Source: Bacillota bacterium | GTDB lineage: Bacteria; Bacillota; Clostridia; Acetivibrionales; DSM-2933 | Reading direction: 5' to 3' | Assembly: GCA_023441845.1 (NCBI GenBank) | Contig: JAEZNF010000536.1 | Span: 1-6,725 of the forward strand | Length of the DNA: 6,725 bases | Part shown: positions 1 to 6,657 of the stretch, piece after piece | How positions within the stretch are numbered: the first letter of the stretch is position 1 | How the letters are laid out: each line of letters starts with the position of its first letter | Notes under the pieces: generated by a model | Databases searched by the model: none | Told to the model about the DNA's origin: nothing | What the model saw: the letters and a program-made list of their open reading frames with translations, nothing else | Translations under genes and position numbers: made by a program

Positions 1-1
1 C

Positions 2-433
2 GACAGTACAACCGGAGAAGCATTTACAGGCGCCAAGCTTGATGAAAAGAAAAAACTGGCCGAGGATATTTTGAGCAAGGCCAAGTCGGGAACAGATTTT
101 GAAAGTCTTGTAAAACAGTATTCAGAAGATCCGGGTTCTAAGGACCAAGGCGGCGAGTATACCTTCGGTAAGGGTGAAATGGTAAAAGAGTTTGAAGATT
201 GGTCTTTTAGCGCAAAAGAAGGTGACATGGGTATTGTACAAACAAGTTATGGCTATCATGTTATGAAATTTATCAAAAAAGAAGTGTCAACTTTTGAAAA
301 GCAGAAAGACACTATAAAAAGCACATTACTGGCAGATGCATTCAAAAACAAAATGGAAGAATGGAGAAAGGATCCGAAGTACGACATAAAGAGAAATCAA
401 AAAGTTTTAGATTCAGTTAAAATCTATCAATAA
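2..433 (+). CDS. Parvulin-type peptidyl-prolyl isomerase, C-terminal part (5' end outside window)
   Basis: The reading frame is open from base 2 to the TAA at 431-433, so the gene enters from the left and only its last 143 residues are visible. It carries the second half of a rotamase (parvulin) domain: an SEDPGS segment, the glycine pair in DQGGEYTFGKGEM, the EFEDWSF segment, and the closing YGYHVMKF in which the histidine is a conserved active-site residue. This pattern is typical of PrsA/SurA-like foldases, which in Firmicutes are usually membrane-anchored lipoproteins that help exported proteins fold outside the membrane. The signal peptide or lipobox that would prove export is not in the window. 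A charged tail of about 45 residues follows the domain and ends in VKIYQ. The TTG at 71 is an internal leucine, not a start. The family call is firm; the exact paralogue (PrsA or another SurA_N-type protein) is not. Confidence 0.9.
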   Translation, partial: DSTTGEAFTGAKLDEKKKLAEDILSKAKSGTDFESLVKQYSEDPGSKDQGGEYTFGKGEMVKEFEDWSFSAKEGDMGIVQTSYGYHVMKFIKKEVSTFEKQKDTIKSTLLADAFKNKMEEWRKDPKYDIKRNQKVLDSVKIYQ

Positions 434-513
434 TATTTATCTTTAATTTGCTGAATTTTTACAAAATAGATATTTATGAAACGATATATTGTATTTTTTA
501 TTCTCAATCATTA

Positions 514-542
514 AGGGCTTACTACCTGTCATAGTAAGCCCT
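514..542. terminator. Hairpin between convergent genes, probable bidirectional terminator
   Basis: A perfect 11-bp stem (514-524 with 532-542) encloses a 7-nt loop. It lies about 80 bp after the parvulin stop and 26 bp beyond the stop of the convergent zinc-ribbon gene, the usual place for a shared terminator. The run of T after the stem is poor on both strands (ATTTATAAG on +, TTAATGATT on -), so termination may be inefficient or assisted by other factors. Confidence 0.7.
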
Positions 543-568
543 ATTTATAAGTCATTCTTCCTAAAACC

Positions 569-1015
569 TTATACCTGCATGTTTTTTTCCTGTTTCAATT
601 CCCTTTCCTGCTCAAGCTCCCGCATTTGCTTTATATAATTTATTTGAGTCTCTGTTTTACCTGATAAGCTCACTTCCGAAGAATTCCCTGTTCCTTGCGC
701 ACAGACTATCTGTTCCATTCTTTTCACGTGTTCCTCTTCGGTCATCTTTTCATCCATAAGCTCTGCATTGCATCTTGCAATTTCTCTCAGTTCGGCAAAC
801 TTTGCCTTATCAACTATATATCCATAGTTACAAACCGGACATACAAGCATATGTTCTGTTGAATAAGGAATAAGCGGAATGAAAAACAACGTAACCCATG
901 TTCTTCTTGTATACAGCTCCCAAACATCATTATTCTTGCAATGCTTGCAAGTGCTCCTTGTTACAGGACCCTCACCTTTCATGGTCTTCTTTCCCCATCC
1001 GAAAATTATAAACAT
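569..1015 (-). CDS. Small zinc-ribbon domain protein with charged C-terminal tail
   Basis: This is a 148-residue protein. The N-terminus MFIIFGWGKKT and two CxxC knuckles (C23/C26 and C59/C62) match the short zinc-ribbon proteins common in Firmicutes. Between the knuckles is a hydrophobic patch, TLFFIPLIPY (about residues 42-51), also characteristic of that family. The four cysteines should bind one zinc ion. From about residue 70 to the end the protein is Glu/Lys/Gln-rich and likely helical or coiled-coil, including RELEQERELKQE near the C-terminus. No catalytic motif or signal peptide is seen and the biological role is unknown. The ATG at 1015 is preceded by a strong GAGGAGGGAG ribosome site (1024-1033). 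The gene stands alone: its leader contains a large inverted repeat, and downstream it converges on the parvulin gene. I am confident of the domain but assign no function. Confidence 0.85.
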   Translation of the reverse strand: MFIIFGWGKKTMKGEGPVTRSTCKHCKNNDVWELYTRRTWVTLFFIPLIPYSTEHMLVCPVCNYGYIVDKAKFAELREIARCNAELMDEKMTEEEHVKRMEQIVCAQGTGNSSEVSLSGKTETQINYIKQMRELEQERELKQEKNMQV

Positions 1016-1036
1016 TTTGTGTTCTCCCTCCTCTAT

Positions 1037-1136
1037 AGATAAACAACTTTATAATTGAATTTATTAAGTAGCCAATAAGCGTTAAGGCATCGCTATTTTT
1101 CGCTGCTTAAATTTTAAGGTTTAAAGTTGTTTATCT
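1037..1136. repeat. 100-bp near-palindromic inverted repeat with 15-bp perfect ends
   Basis: The outer arms AGATAAACAACTTTA (1037-1051) and TAAAGTTGTTTATCT (1122-1136) are perfect reverse complements. Pairing resumes inside: AAGTAGC (1066-1072) with GCTGCTT (1102-1108) through one G-T wobble, and AATAAGCG (1074-1081) with CGCTATT (1091-1097) through one bulged base. The whole element can thus fold into one long hairpin with a 9-nt tip, and the internal wobble favours folding of the + strand copy. It sits directly upstream of the ribosome site of the zinc-ribbon gene. It could be a small non-autonomous transposable element (MITE-like) or a structured mRNA leader. I found no clear target-site duplication. 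Confidence 0.7.
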
Positions 1137-1182
1137 TTAGTTTCCGAATTGTATAAAACTGATAAAAAATCACATTTTCTAT

Positions 1183-1326
1183 TATATATTTTGCAATAAA
1201 CATTTTACATTCGATTTTGATATAGCAAAATATATACATCGATGTTGGAAAAATTCAGTTTTTAGCCTGAAAATGCAGATGTTTTACTGCATATGCTTAT
1301 GTAAAATCTATTTTGCAACATATATA
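1183..1326. repeat. 144-bp imperfect inverted repeat with internal sub-hairpins
   Basis: Bases 1183-1210 pair with 1299-1326 at 24 of 28 positions; the central block 1192-1209 against 1300-1317 matches at 15 of 18. The left arm has a second partner: TATATATTTTGC (1183-1194) is perfectly complementary to 1225-1236, so alternative folds compete. Smaller stems lie inside: TTCAG/CTGAA (1254-1258 with 1267-1271) and ATGCAG/CTGCAT (1273-1278 with 1287-1292). The word TATTTTGCAA occurs twice directly (1187-1196 and 1309-1318). High AT content makes some chance pairing likely, so the assignment as a real element is moderate. Confidence 0.45.
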
Positions 1327-1438
1327 GCTGCACTTTTAAACAAAGTACAAATACAAGTTCTGCTATAATTGTTCTACACCCCTCGTGGATACCACAAAAT
1401 GACCGTTTAGAAAGCGGAAGTAATATTATAAGAGCTCC

Positions 1439-2500
1439 TTAAACAAGAATACTTCCCAATATCTCATCTTCCTTCAGTAATTTCTTTGCAAGCTCCCTAT
1501 TCTCCTCTATGTGAATATATGTATACCTGTTAGGCTTTATTGACGGGGCAGTATCAATTGCCTTTTCAAAGTCCGAAGCCTTCATCCCGAGGGTCTTTAC
1601 ATAATTGAAGAATCCCGTATCCTCAAAAACTTTCCTTATCCTTACATAGCGGTGGTTTTGCACTATGCTCATCAGGTATGTCGCTATGCCGACCTGCAAT
1701 CCGTGAAGTTGAGGGCTTTCTAAGAGCTTATCCAGGGCGTGTGATATCAAATGTTCACTGCCGCTTGCCGGCGCTGAATTCTGAGCAATCTCAACAGCTA
1801 TCCCGCACATTGTCAGCGAATCCACCAATTCCTTAATATACCAGTCGTCCCTGATACTTTTAAATTCAGTTCTTACAAAACTATTGACCGATTTTTTGGC
1901 TATCATCACCGCAAAGTCATCAATGCTGGCTTTCCCGTTCTTTTCTTCCAATTCCCAATCATACAAAGCCGTTATTTTTGATACCAGATCTCCAATCCCT
2001 GAGTAAATGAATTTCTCAGGCGCTTCTTTTATAACGTCTATATCGACAATAATTCCGTAGGGCATGAACGCATTTACGGAGGTTCTCCTGCCATTTACTA
2101 CCAAAGAACACCCTGAACTGGAAAAACCATCATTTGAAGCTGAAGTGGGCACACTGATAAATGGCAGCTTTTTCAAGAAACATGCGTACTTGGCAACATC
2201 CAGAACCTTTCCTCCTCCAACGCCGATAACCACATCAGTCTCAGCCGGAATGGTAAAAGCCGTCTTTACAATATTATTAATATCTATATCGTCATTTTCG
2301 TATATTTTCAATATCTTTGTTGACTGGAACTTAAATGACTGTACTATTTTCTCTCCAAACATCTCATTGATGCCCTGCCCGAAAAACAGTACAATATTTG
2401 AGAAACCTGCTTTTTCAATAACAGCACCAAGATAAAGCATATTTCCCTTACCAACCTCAAGTATTGCCGGAATAGAAATCCTATGCGAGCTTACTTTCAT
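1439..2500 (-). CDS. sn-glycerol-1-phosphate dehydrogenase-like, iron-containing alcohol dehydrogenase superfamily
   Basis: The 353 residues match the length of G1P dehydrogenases, which reduce dihydroxyacetone phosphate to sn-glycerol-1-phosphate with NAD(P)H in the cytoplasm. Visible features are the dinucleotide-binding loop GVGGGKVLD (about 93-101), the VPTSASNDGFSS segment (117-128), and three probable metal ligands: D171 in GIGDLVSK, H250 in GSEHLISH and H266 in QLHGLQVG. The ITALYDWEL stretch after D171 resembles the archaeal-type G1PDH and bacterial AraM/EgsA group more than glycerol dehydrogenase or ordinary butanol dehydrogenase. Its ATG at 2500 lies inside the end of the upstream phosphatase gene (20-bp overlap), with a GGGAG site at 2510-2514, so translation is probably coupled. 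Known uses of G1P are archaeal lipids and heptaprenylglyceryl phosphate in Bacillus; which applies here is unknown. A related polyol or 3-dehydroquinate-synthase-like activity is possible but less likely. Confidence 0.8.
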   Translation of the reverse strand: MKVSSHRISIPAILEVGKGNMLYLGAVIEKAGFSNIVLFFGQGINEMFGEKIVQSFKFQSTKILKIYENDDIDINNIVKTAFTIPAETDVVIGVGGGKVLDVAKYACFLKKLPFISVPTSASNDGFSSSGCSLVVNGRRTSVNAFMPYGIIVDIDVIKEAPEKFIYSGIGDLVSKITALYDWELEEKNGKASIDDFAVMIAKKSVNSFVRTEFKSIRDDWYIKELVDSLTMCGIAVEIAQNSAPASGSEHLISHALDKLLESPQLHGLQVGIATYLMSIVQNHRYVRIRKVFEDTGFFNYVKTLGMKASDFEKAIDTAPSIKPNRYTYIHIEENRELAKKLLKEDEILGSILV

Positions 2501-3152
2501 ATTGAATCACTCCCATCTCATTTAAGTAGTTTCCTATCTGATCGAAATTATCAACAGCTATATAAGGATGTTCCCTTGAACTTAACATTTTTTGAAGTCC
2601 ATTTCTGGCAAAAACGGTATCAGCCTTTAAAGCCGCCTTTAAATCCGGTTCACTGTCCCCCGCATAATAAACCTTTTTGTACTGCTTCTTATAATATTCA
2701 ACAGCTAATGATTTATCAATTCCGTAGCTTTCGGAATAATAAGGACTATTTGTATCAGCCGTCATATGGATAGCCCCTTCCCTATATTCACCCTTATTCG
2801 AAATAACTTGTATACCATCTATACCATAGTGCTTAAAGATTTTTTCTATATAGTACCCCGTTCCTGCGCTTAAAATCATAAAATCCCCTCCGGCTTTTTT
2901 TATACTGTCTATAAAGCCTTTTGCATTCTTATCAAAGGGTATCTCAAGCACCAGATTGTCAATTTCCTCTACACTCCTATTGATAGTACTGAAAACGATG
3001 TCCAGAAATTCAAAAACTCCTATTTCTCCGTTTTTCCAGCTTGAAATAACTTCTCTCCCTTTATTTTCCGGGAATCTATCCATTACCATTTTATAGAAAT
3101 CCCTGTCTGTAAGGGTACCGTCAAAATCAGAAATAAAAACGAACTCTTTCAT
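2481..3152 (-). CDS. HAD superfamily (subfamily IB, MtnX-like) phosphatase
   Basis: A 223-residue soluble phosphatase with all four HAD motifs. Motif I is SDFDGTLTD, with nucleophile D9 and acid/base D11. Motif II is LSAGT, with S95. Motif III is K147 in YGIDKSLA. Motif IV is AGDSEPDL, with D166 and D170 for magnesium. The helical cap between motifs I and II (about residues 17-90) and the overall length match the MtnX/phosphoserine-phosphatase-like branch, which removes phosphate from small metabolites. No methionine-salvage gene is nearby, so MtnX function itself is not supported. Its TAG stop overlaps the start of the G1P dehydrogenase gene, implying co-translation and a shared pathway; dephosphorylation of a G1P-derived product is a plausible inference only. 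The ATG at 3152 follows a GGGAGGA ribosome site (3161-3167) with 8-nt spacing. The fold and catalytic class are sure; the substrate is not. Confidence 0.85.
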   Translation of the reverse strand: MKEFVFISDFDGTLTDRDFYKMVMDRFPENKGREVISSWKNGEIGVFEFLDIVFSTINRSVEEIDNLVLEIPFDKNAKGFIDSIKKAGGDFMILSAGTGYYIEKIFKHYGIDGIQVISNKGEYREGAIHMTADTNSPYYSESYGIDKSLAVEYYKKQYKKVYYAGDSEPDLKAALKADTVFARNGLQKMLSSREHPYIAVDNFDQIGNYLNEMGVIQYESKLA

Positions 3153-3183
3153 TGTATACGTCCTCCCAATCCTATTATATAAA

Positions 3184-3195
3184 TATAGCGCTATA
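3184..3195. promoter_or_regulatory. Perfect 12-bp palindrome, candidate operator
   Basis: TATAGCGCTATA is an exact palindrome. It starts about 10 bp downstream of the candidate -10 element (3206-3211) and lies 17 bp before the GGGAGGA ribosome site of the phosphatase gene. A symmetric site over the transcription start is the typical position for a repressor operator, but no regulator is encoded nearby and the length allows a chance occurrence. Confidence 0.35.
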
Positions 3196-3205
3196 AAACC
3201 TTATT

Positions 3206-3234
3206 ATCATACCAGAGTTATTTTATACTAAAAA
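3206..3234 (-). promoter_or_regulatory. Candidate promoter for the phosphatase-dehydrogenase operon
   Basis: On the - strand an extended -10 element TGGTATGAT (3206-3214) is preceded, at 17-bp spacing, by a weak -35 TTTTTA (3229-3234). The start of transcription would fall at about 3199, some 45 bp before the ATG at 3152. The extended TGn compensates for the poor -35 match. Confidence 0.45.
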
Positions 3235-3393
3235 CACTTTATTTAAAAGGCTTTGTCGCACTATATTTTATCGGTATTAATTAAAAAGAATGATACTAAG
3301 ATTTGTTAAAGTTTGCCTCTTTAGAATTTTATATAGTTATACTCCATTTGTCGATTTATTATTCCATAGTTCATGGGTATAATGACTAATGAC

Positions 3394-3423
3394 GGCATAT
3401 CAGCCTCTATTCTACGATATGCC
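3394..3423 (-). terminator. Hairpin downstream of pflA, weak terminator candidate
   Basis: GGCATATC (3394-3401) and GATATGCC (3416-3423) form a perfect 8-bp stem with a 14-nt loop, 55 bp after the pflA stop. The bases after it on the - strand (GTCATTAGTCATT) are not a T-run, so it may act as a weak terminator or as a 3'-end stabilising structure rather than a standard intrinsic terminator. Confidence 0.4.
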
Positions 3424-3478
3424 TGGAAATGCGTTAAAATCAAATACTTATATTTTTAAACTATTGACGGTGTAAATA

Positions 3479-4201
3479 TTAATCAATACAAAGGATATCC
3501 TTTGCTCTTCTGATATCATGCTCGAGCGGAATATGGGCACTCCCAAGACTGTAATTTATATTGAGCTTTTCCCATTTTGTACTTCCCATGTTGTGAAATG
3601 GTAATACCTCAATATTTTTAACATTGTTAAGACTGCCAATAAAGGTTTTAAGGCTTTTTAGATCTTCCGGATTATCAGTTATGCCCGAAACCAGTACATG
3701 CCTTATCCAGACAGGTATGTTTTTACTGTCCAGATACTGTGCAAACTCAAGAGTGCGGGTGTTTGTCTGTCCTGTAAGGCTTTTATGGATATCCGGATTT
3801 ATATGCTTTATATCAAGGAGAACCAGATCGGTATAACCCATCAGAGTATCTAGTCCGGGCATATCCAATGATACAAACCCGCTTGTATCAACGGTGGTAT
3901 GCAGATTTAATTCTTTACACAGTTTAAATAACTCTGTTACGAATTCGACCTGAAGCAGGGGCTCGCCGCCCGAAACTGTAACACCGCCCCCTGAGGCCGT
4001 TATATAAGGTATATACCTCTTAATTTTATTCATTACCTCACTGGCTGTATATAAATTATCCCCGTTCAAGTCCCATGTATCAGGATTATGGCAGTATCGG
4101 CATCTTAACATACAACCCTGCATGAATACTACAAATCTGACACCTGGCCCGTCAACAGTCCCAAAGCTTTCAAACGAATGAATTTTACCGTAGATTTCCA
4201 C
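3479..4201 (-). CDS. pflA: Pyruvate formate-lyase activating enzyme (radical SAM)
   Basis: This 240-residue enzyme uses S-adenosylmethionine and a [4Fe-4S] cluster to abstract hydrogen from a glycine of PFL, creating the catalytic glycyl radical. The N-terminal signature HSFESFGTVDGPGVR (about 8-22) is typical of PFL activases. The cluster motif C30-x3-C34-x2-C37 lies in GCMLRCRYCHNPDTW, and the SAM-binding TVSGGEPLLQ follows at about 75-84. There is no extra ferredoxin-like insertion after the cluster motif, so the length fits PflA rather than the larger glycerol dehydratase or choline-lyase activases. The start is a GTG (4199-4201) preceded at 7-nt spacing by GGAGGT. It lies 160 bp downstream of pflB on the same strand, so PFL is its obvious partner. 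It may be expressed both by read-through from pflB and from the candidate promoter at 4349-4357. Confidence 0.96.
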   Translation of the reverse strand: MEIYGKIHSFESFGTVDGPGVRFVVFMQGCMLRCRYCHNPDTWDLNGDNLYTASEVMNKIKRYIPYITASGGGVTVSGGEPLLQVEFVTELFKLCKELNLHTTVDTSGFVSLDMPGLDTLMGYTDLVLLDIKHINPDIHKSLTGQTNTRTLEFAQYLDSKNIPVWIRHVLVSGITDNPEDLKSLKTFIGSLNNVKNIEVLPFHNMGSTKWEKLNINYSLGSAHIPLEHDIRRAKDILCID

Positions 4202-4208
4202 TTTTTAT

Positions 4209-4214
4209 ACCTCC
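4209..4214 (-). promoter_or_regulatory. Ribosome binding site fixing the GTG start of pflA
   Basis: GGAGGT on the - strand stands 7 nt before the GTG at 4199-4201. It is the reason for choosing this non-ATG start, which also gives the standard PflA N-terminus. Confidence 0.85.
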
Positions 4215-4348
4215 ATCTGCCCTAAGTAAGAAGTTATTTCCACTTTTGGTTGTGCAGCGTTTCAAAGGCTTTATCTTGATAACAAAATTACTTACCGCGC
4301 AATCCATACCGATTTTGATAATTTATAACTTATGAAAAACACAATAAT

Positions 4349-4357
4349 ATTATACCA
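4349..4357 (-). promoter_or_regulatory. Candidate internal promoter ahead of pflA
   Basis: TGGTATAAT on the - strand is a perfect TATAAT with an extended TGn, only a few bases after the pflB stop codon. No good -35 is seen; the region 17-19 bp upstream lies in the end of pflB and matches poorly. It would give pflA a transcript independent of the riboswitch, with a leader of about 140 nt. AT-rich intergenic DNA makes chance matches common. Confidence 0.4.
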
Positions 4358-4361
4358 CAGA

Positions 4362-6596
4362 TTAAATAGCTTTATGGAAGGTTCTTGATATAACTTCTTC
4401 CTGCTGCTTTCTGGAAAGGTTATTGAAGTTTACGGCATAACCGGATACTCTTATGGTCAACTGAGGGTATTTTGCCGGGTTTTCCATAGCATCTTGCAGT
4501 ATGCGCCTTTCGAGCACATTTACATTGATATGGTGCCCACCCTGCATAAAATATCCGTTAAGAATACCTGTGAGGTTGTTGACCTGCACATCAATGCTTT
4601 TTCCCAAAATCTGAGGTATAACCGACATTGTATATGAAATTCCATCAAGGCAGCTCTCATAAGGAAGCTTAGCCAGAGAATTCAAAGCAGCCAGTACGCC
4701 GTTTTTTTCACGACCGTGCATAGGATTTGCACCAGGTGCAAATGGCTCGCCTTTTTTTCTTCCGTCGGGAGTAGAACCGGTCTTGCAGCCGTAGACAACA
4801 TTCGAAGTAATTGTCAGCACAGACAAAGTATGCTTTGCATCCCTGTATGTTTTATGTTTCTTAAGGCTTTCCAAAAAGTCCTCTATTATATTTACCGCTA
4901 TGGAATCAACCCTGTCGTCATCGTTTCCGAAACATGGATATTCACCATCCACCTCAAAATCTGTAATAAGGCCGTCTTCGTTTCTTATTGCCCTTACCCT
5001 CGAATACTTGATTGCACTTAAAGAGTCGGCAAGAACGGAGAGTCCCGCTATGCCAAAAGCCATAACCCTTTCAGGATCTGTGTCATGAAGTGCCATCATC
5101 AGCCTTTCGTATGCATACTTATCATGCATGTAATGTATAATATTCAGGGTATCTACGTATAAACCTGTGAGCCAGTCCTGTAAAGGCTTGAATTTTTCCA
5201 AAACAGCTTCGTATTCAATATATTCACCATTGTATGGCTCAAATGGCGGTGCTATCTGATCACCTGAAATTTCATCCCTTCCTCCGTTTAATGCGAGAAG
5301 AAGAAGCTTGGGCATATTGCAGCGTGCTCCGAAATACTGCATGCTCCGGCCTATTTTCATAGCCGAAACACAGCAGGAAATACCGTAGTCATCACCATAA
5401 ACAGGCAGCATCATGTCATCATTCTCGAATTGAATGGCACAGGTATCAATGGATGCCTTGGAGCAAAAGCGCTTGAAATCAAGCGGAAGCTTTTCCGACC
5501 AGAGGATAGTAAGGTTGGGCTCGGGAGCGGGACCCAGGTTATATAACGTCTGAATGAACCTGTAAGAAGTCTTCGTCACCATGTGCCTTCCACTGCTGCT
5601 CATACCGCCGATTGCTTCGGTAATCCAAACAGGATCTCCCGCGAAAAGCTCGTTATATTCAGGTGTCCGTAAATGCCTGACAAGCCTGAGCTTGATAATA
5701 AACTGGTCAACCATTTCCTGAGCTTCTATTTCGGTTATTATGCCTTCATTTATATCCCTTTCGATATATATATCGAAAAATACGCTTACTTTGCCAAGGG
5801 AATTGGCTGCTCCGTTTGTCTCTTTTATTGCCCCTAAAAAGGCCAGATAAGTCCACTGGATGGCTTCAATTGAGTTACAGGCAGGCTGTGACATATCAAA
5901 ACCGTAGGACAAACCAAGCTCATGGAGTTCTTTTAAAGCCTTGACCTGTTCGGCAATCTCTTCCCTTAAGGTTATGGCGCTTTCGCAAAAACCCTTTGAA
6001 CGTAATAGATTCAAATCCTTTGTTTTTTCTTCTATAAGTTTATTAATACCGTAAAGCGCAACTCTTCTGTAGTCTCCTATAATTCTTCCCCTTCCGTAAG
6101 TATCCGGGAGTCCGGTTATAACCCCGCTTTTCCTCACCTTTTTCATTTCAGGAGAATAAACATCAAAAACACCATCATTATGAGTTTTGCTATAGTTTTC
6201 ATATATATCAGTTATCCTGCTATCCAGCTGGTATCCGTAGCTTTCACAGGCTTTCTTAGCCATCCTGATTCCACCATAGGGTACTATTGACCTTTTTAAA
6301 GGTTTATCGGTCTGAAGCCCTACTATCAATTCAAGGTCTTTATTTATATAACCGGGTGAAAAGCTGTTTATTTTAGAGATTGTTGCTGTATCAATATCCA
6401 GAACTCCACCCTTTGAAGCTTCATCTTTTAAAAGTTCGGTACAGTTATCCCAAAGCTGACTGGTTTTGCTGCTTGGGCCGGATAAAAAATCCTCATTGCC
6501 GTCATATGGTGTATAGTTATTTGTTATAAAGTCTGCAACGTTTATTTCTTCTGTCCAGAGGCCTTTTCTAAAGCCCCTCCATGCGTATTCCGACAT
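4362..6596 (-). CDS. pflB: Formate C-acetyltransferase (pyruvate formate-lyase)
   Basis: A glycyl-radical enzyme of 744 residues that converts pyruvate and CoA to acetyl-CoA and formate without oxygen. The catalytic cysteine pair is C408-C409 in [10 protein letters not shown]. The radical glycine is G719 in the C-terminal RVSGYAV motif. The adjacent-cysteine pair separates true PFL from glycerol/diol dehydratases and aryl-succinate synthases, which have one cysteine. The N-terminus [10 protein letters not shown] and the segments [12 protein letters not shown] and [20 protein letters not shown] are typical PFL sequence, and the length is normal. I chose the ATG at 6596, giving MSEYAWRGF, because AAGGGGG stands 7 nt before it; a GTG at 6620 would add eight residues encoded by the ribosome site itself. 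pflA lies downstream on the same strand. Upstream is a ZTP riboswitch with an intrinsic terminator, so expression should respond to 10-formyl-tetrahydrofolate shortage. Confidence 0.97.
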   Translation of the reverse strand: MSEYAWRGFRKGLWTEEINVADFITNNYTPYDGNEDFLSGPSSKTSQLWDNCTELLKDEASKGGVLDIDTATISKINSFSPGYINKDLELIVGLQTDKPLKRSIVPYGGIRMAKKACESYGYQLDSRITDIYENYSKTHNDGVFDVYSPEMKKVRKSGVITGLPDTYGRGRIIGDYRRVALYGINKLIEEKTKDLNLLRSKGFCESAITLREEIAEQVKALKELHELGLSYGFDMSQPACNSIEAIQWTYLAFLGAIKETNGAANSLGKVSVFFDIYIERDINEGIITEIEAQEMVDQFIIKLRLVRHLRTPEYNELFAGDPVWITEAIGGMSSSGRHMVTKTSYRFIQTLYNLGPAPEPNLTILWSEKLPLDFKRFCSKASIDTCAIQFENDDMMLPVYGDDYGISCCVSAMKIGRSMQYFGARCNMPKLLLLALNGGRDEISGDQIAPPFEPYNGEYIEYEAVLEKFKPLQDWLTGLYVDTLNIIHYMHDKYAYERLMMALHDTDPERVMAFGIAGLSVLADSLSAIKYSRVRAIRNEDGLITDFEVDGEYPCFGNDDDRVDSIAVNIIEDFLESLKKHKTYRDAKHTLSVLTITSNVVYGCKTGSTPDGRKKGEPFAPGANPMHGREKNGVLAALNSLAKLPYESCLDGISYTMSVIPQILGKSIDVQVNNLTGILNGYFMQGGHHINVNVLERRILQDAMENPAKYPQLTIRVSGYAVNFNNLSRKQQEEVISRTFHKAI

Positions 6597-6603
6597 ATCA
6601 ATA

Positions 6604-6612
6604 CCCCCTTCT
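6604..6612 (-). promoter_or_regulatory. Ribosome binding site fixing the ATG start of pflB
   Basis: AGAAGGGGG on the - strand lies 7 nt before the ATG at 6594-6596. It rules out the in-frame GTG at 6620, which lies upstream of this site and directly in the tail of the riboswitch terminator. Confidence 0.85.
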
Positions 6613-6657
6613 AAAAACACAAAAACCGACTGAGCAAATTAAAGATGCCCAGGCGGT
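6613..6657 (-). terminator. Intrinsic terminator of the riboswitch (expression platform)
   Basis: On the - strand ACCGCCTGGGCA (6646-6657) pairs with TGCTCAGTCGGT (6625-6636) over 12 positions, with one C-T mismatch and one G-T wobble and a 9-nt loop. It is followed by TTTTTGTGTTTTT (6613-6625). The left arm is made entirely of the conserved 3' part of the ZTP aptamer, so aptamer folding and terminator formation exclude each other. Ligand binding should therefore allow read-through into pflB, a genetic ON switch. Confidence 0.88.

Larger units (their letters stand above)
1016..1438. other. 423-bp gene-free region with nested inverted repeats
   Basis: No convincing protein-coding frame is seen on either strand. 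The stretch is strongly AT-rich and holds the two large inverted repeats listed separately (1037-1136 and 1183-1326). It also contains a perfect palindrome ACATCGATGT (1236-1245) and another, GCATATGC (1289-1296). No clear T-tailed terminator follows the dehydrogenase gene that ends at 1439, so its transcript may run into this region. No convincing -35/-10 pair for the zinc-ribbon gene could be picked out. On the + strand a TGCTATAAT (1361-1369) resembles an extended -10 element but has no -35 partner and no gene to serve. Confidence 0.6.
3153..3478. other. 326-bp gap between pflA and the phosphatase operon
   Basis: No coding frame is recognised. From the pflA side it holds an 8-bp-stem hairpin (3394-3423), then AT-rich DNA without clear motifs, then a candidate - strand promoter (3206-3234) and a 12-bp palindrome (3184-3195) ahead of the phosphatase ribosome site. 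This arrangement suggests that the HAD/dehydrogenase pair is its own transcription unit, separate from pflB-pflA. Confidence 0.6.

Noticed and set aside
71..73. TTG as a start codon of the parvulin gene
   Set aside because: The frame stays open to the left edge, and the residues encoded before it (EDILSKAKSG) continue the family's helix; the codon is an internal leucine.
1361..1369. TGCTATAAT on the + strand as a promoter
   Set aside because: It has no -35 partner and no gene downstream on that strand; it would only give an antisense transcript into the dehydrogenase gene.
1403..1417. Short stem CCGTTT/AAGCGG as terminator of the dehydrogenase gene
   Set aside because: On the - strand the stem has an internal C-A mismatch and is only 6 bp with a 3-nt loop, with no adequate T-run after it.
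2064..2773. + strand open frames (2064-2435 and 2483-2773) opposite the dehydrogenase and phosphatase genes
   Set aside because: They are antisense to genes with complete catalytic motifs, show no domain of their own and lack convincing ribosome sites.
3624..5088. + strand open frames (3624-3836, 4716-5021, 4900-5088) opposite pflA and pflB
   Set aside because: They are antisense shadows of highly conserved coding sequence, and two of them overlap each other in different frames.
6597..6620. Upstream GTG start for pflB adding eight residues
   Set aside because: The extra codons include the AAGGGGG ribosome site of the ATG at 6596, and the GTG lies in the tail of the riboswitch terminator without its own ribosome site.
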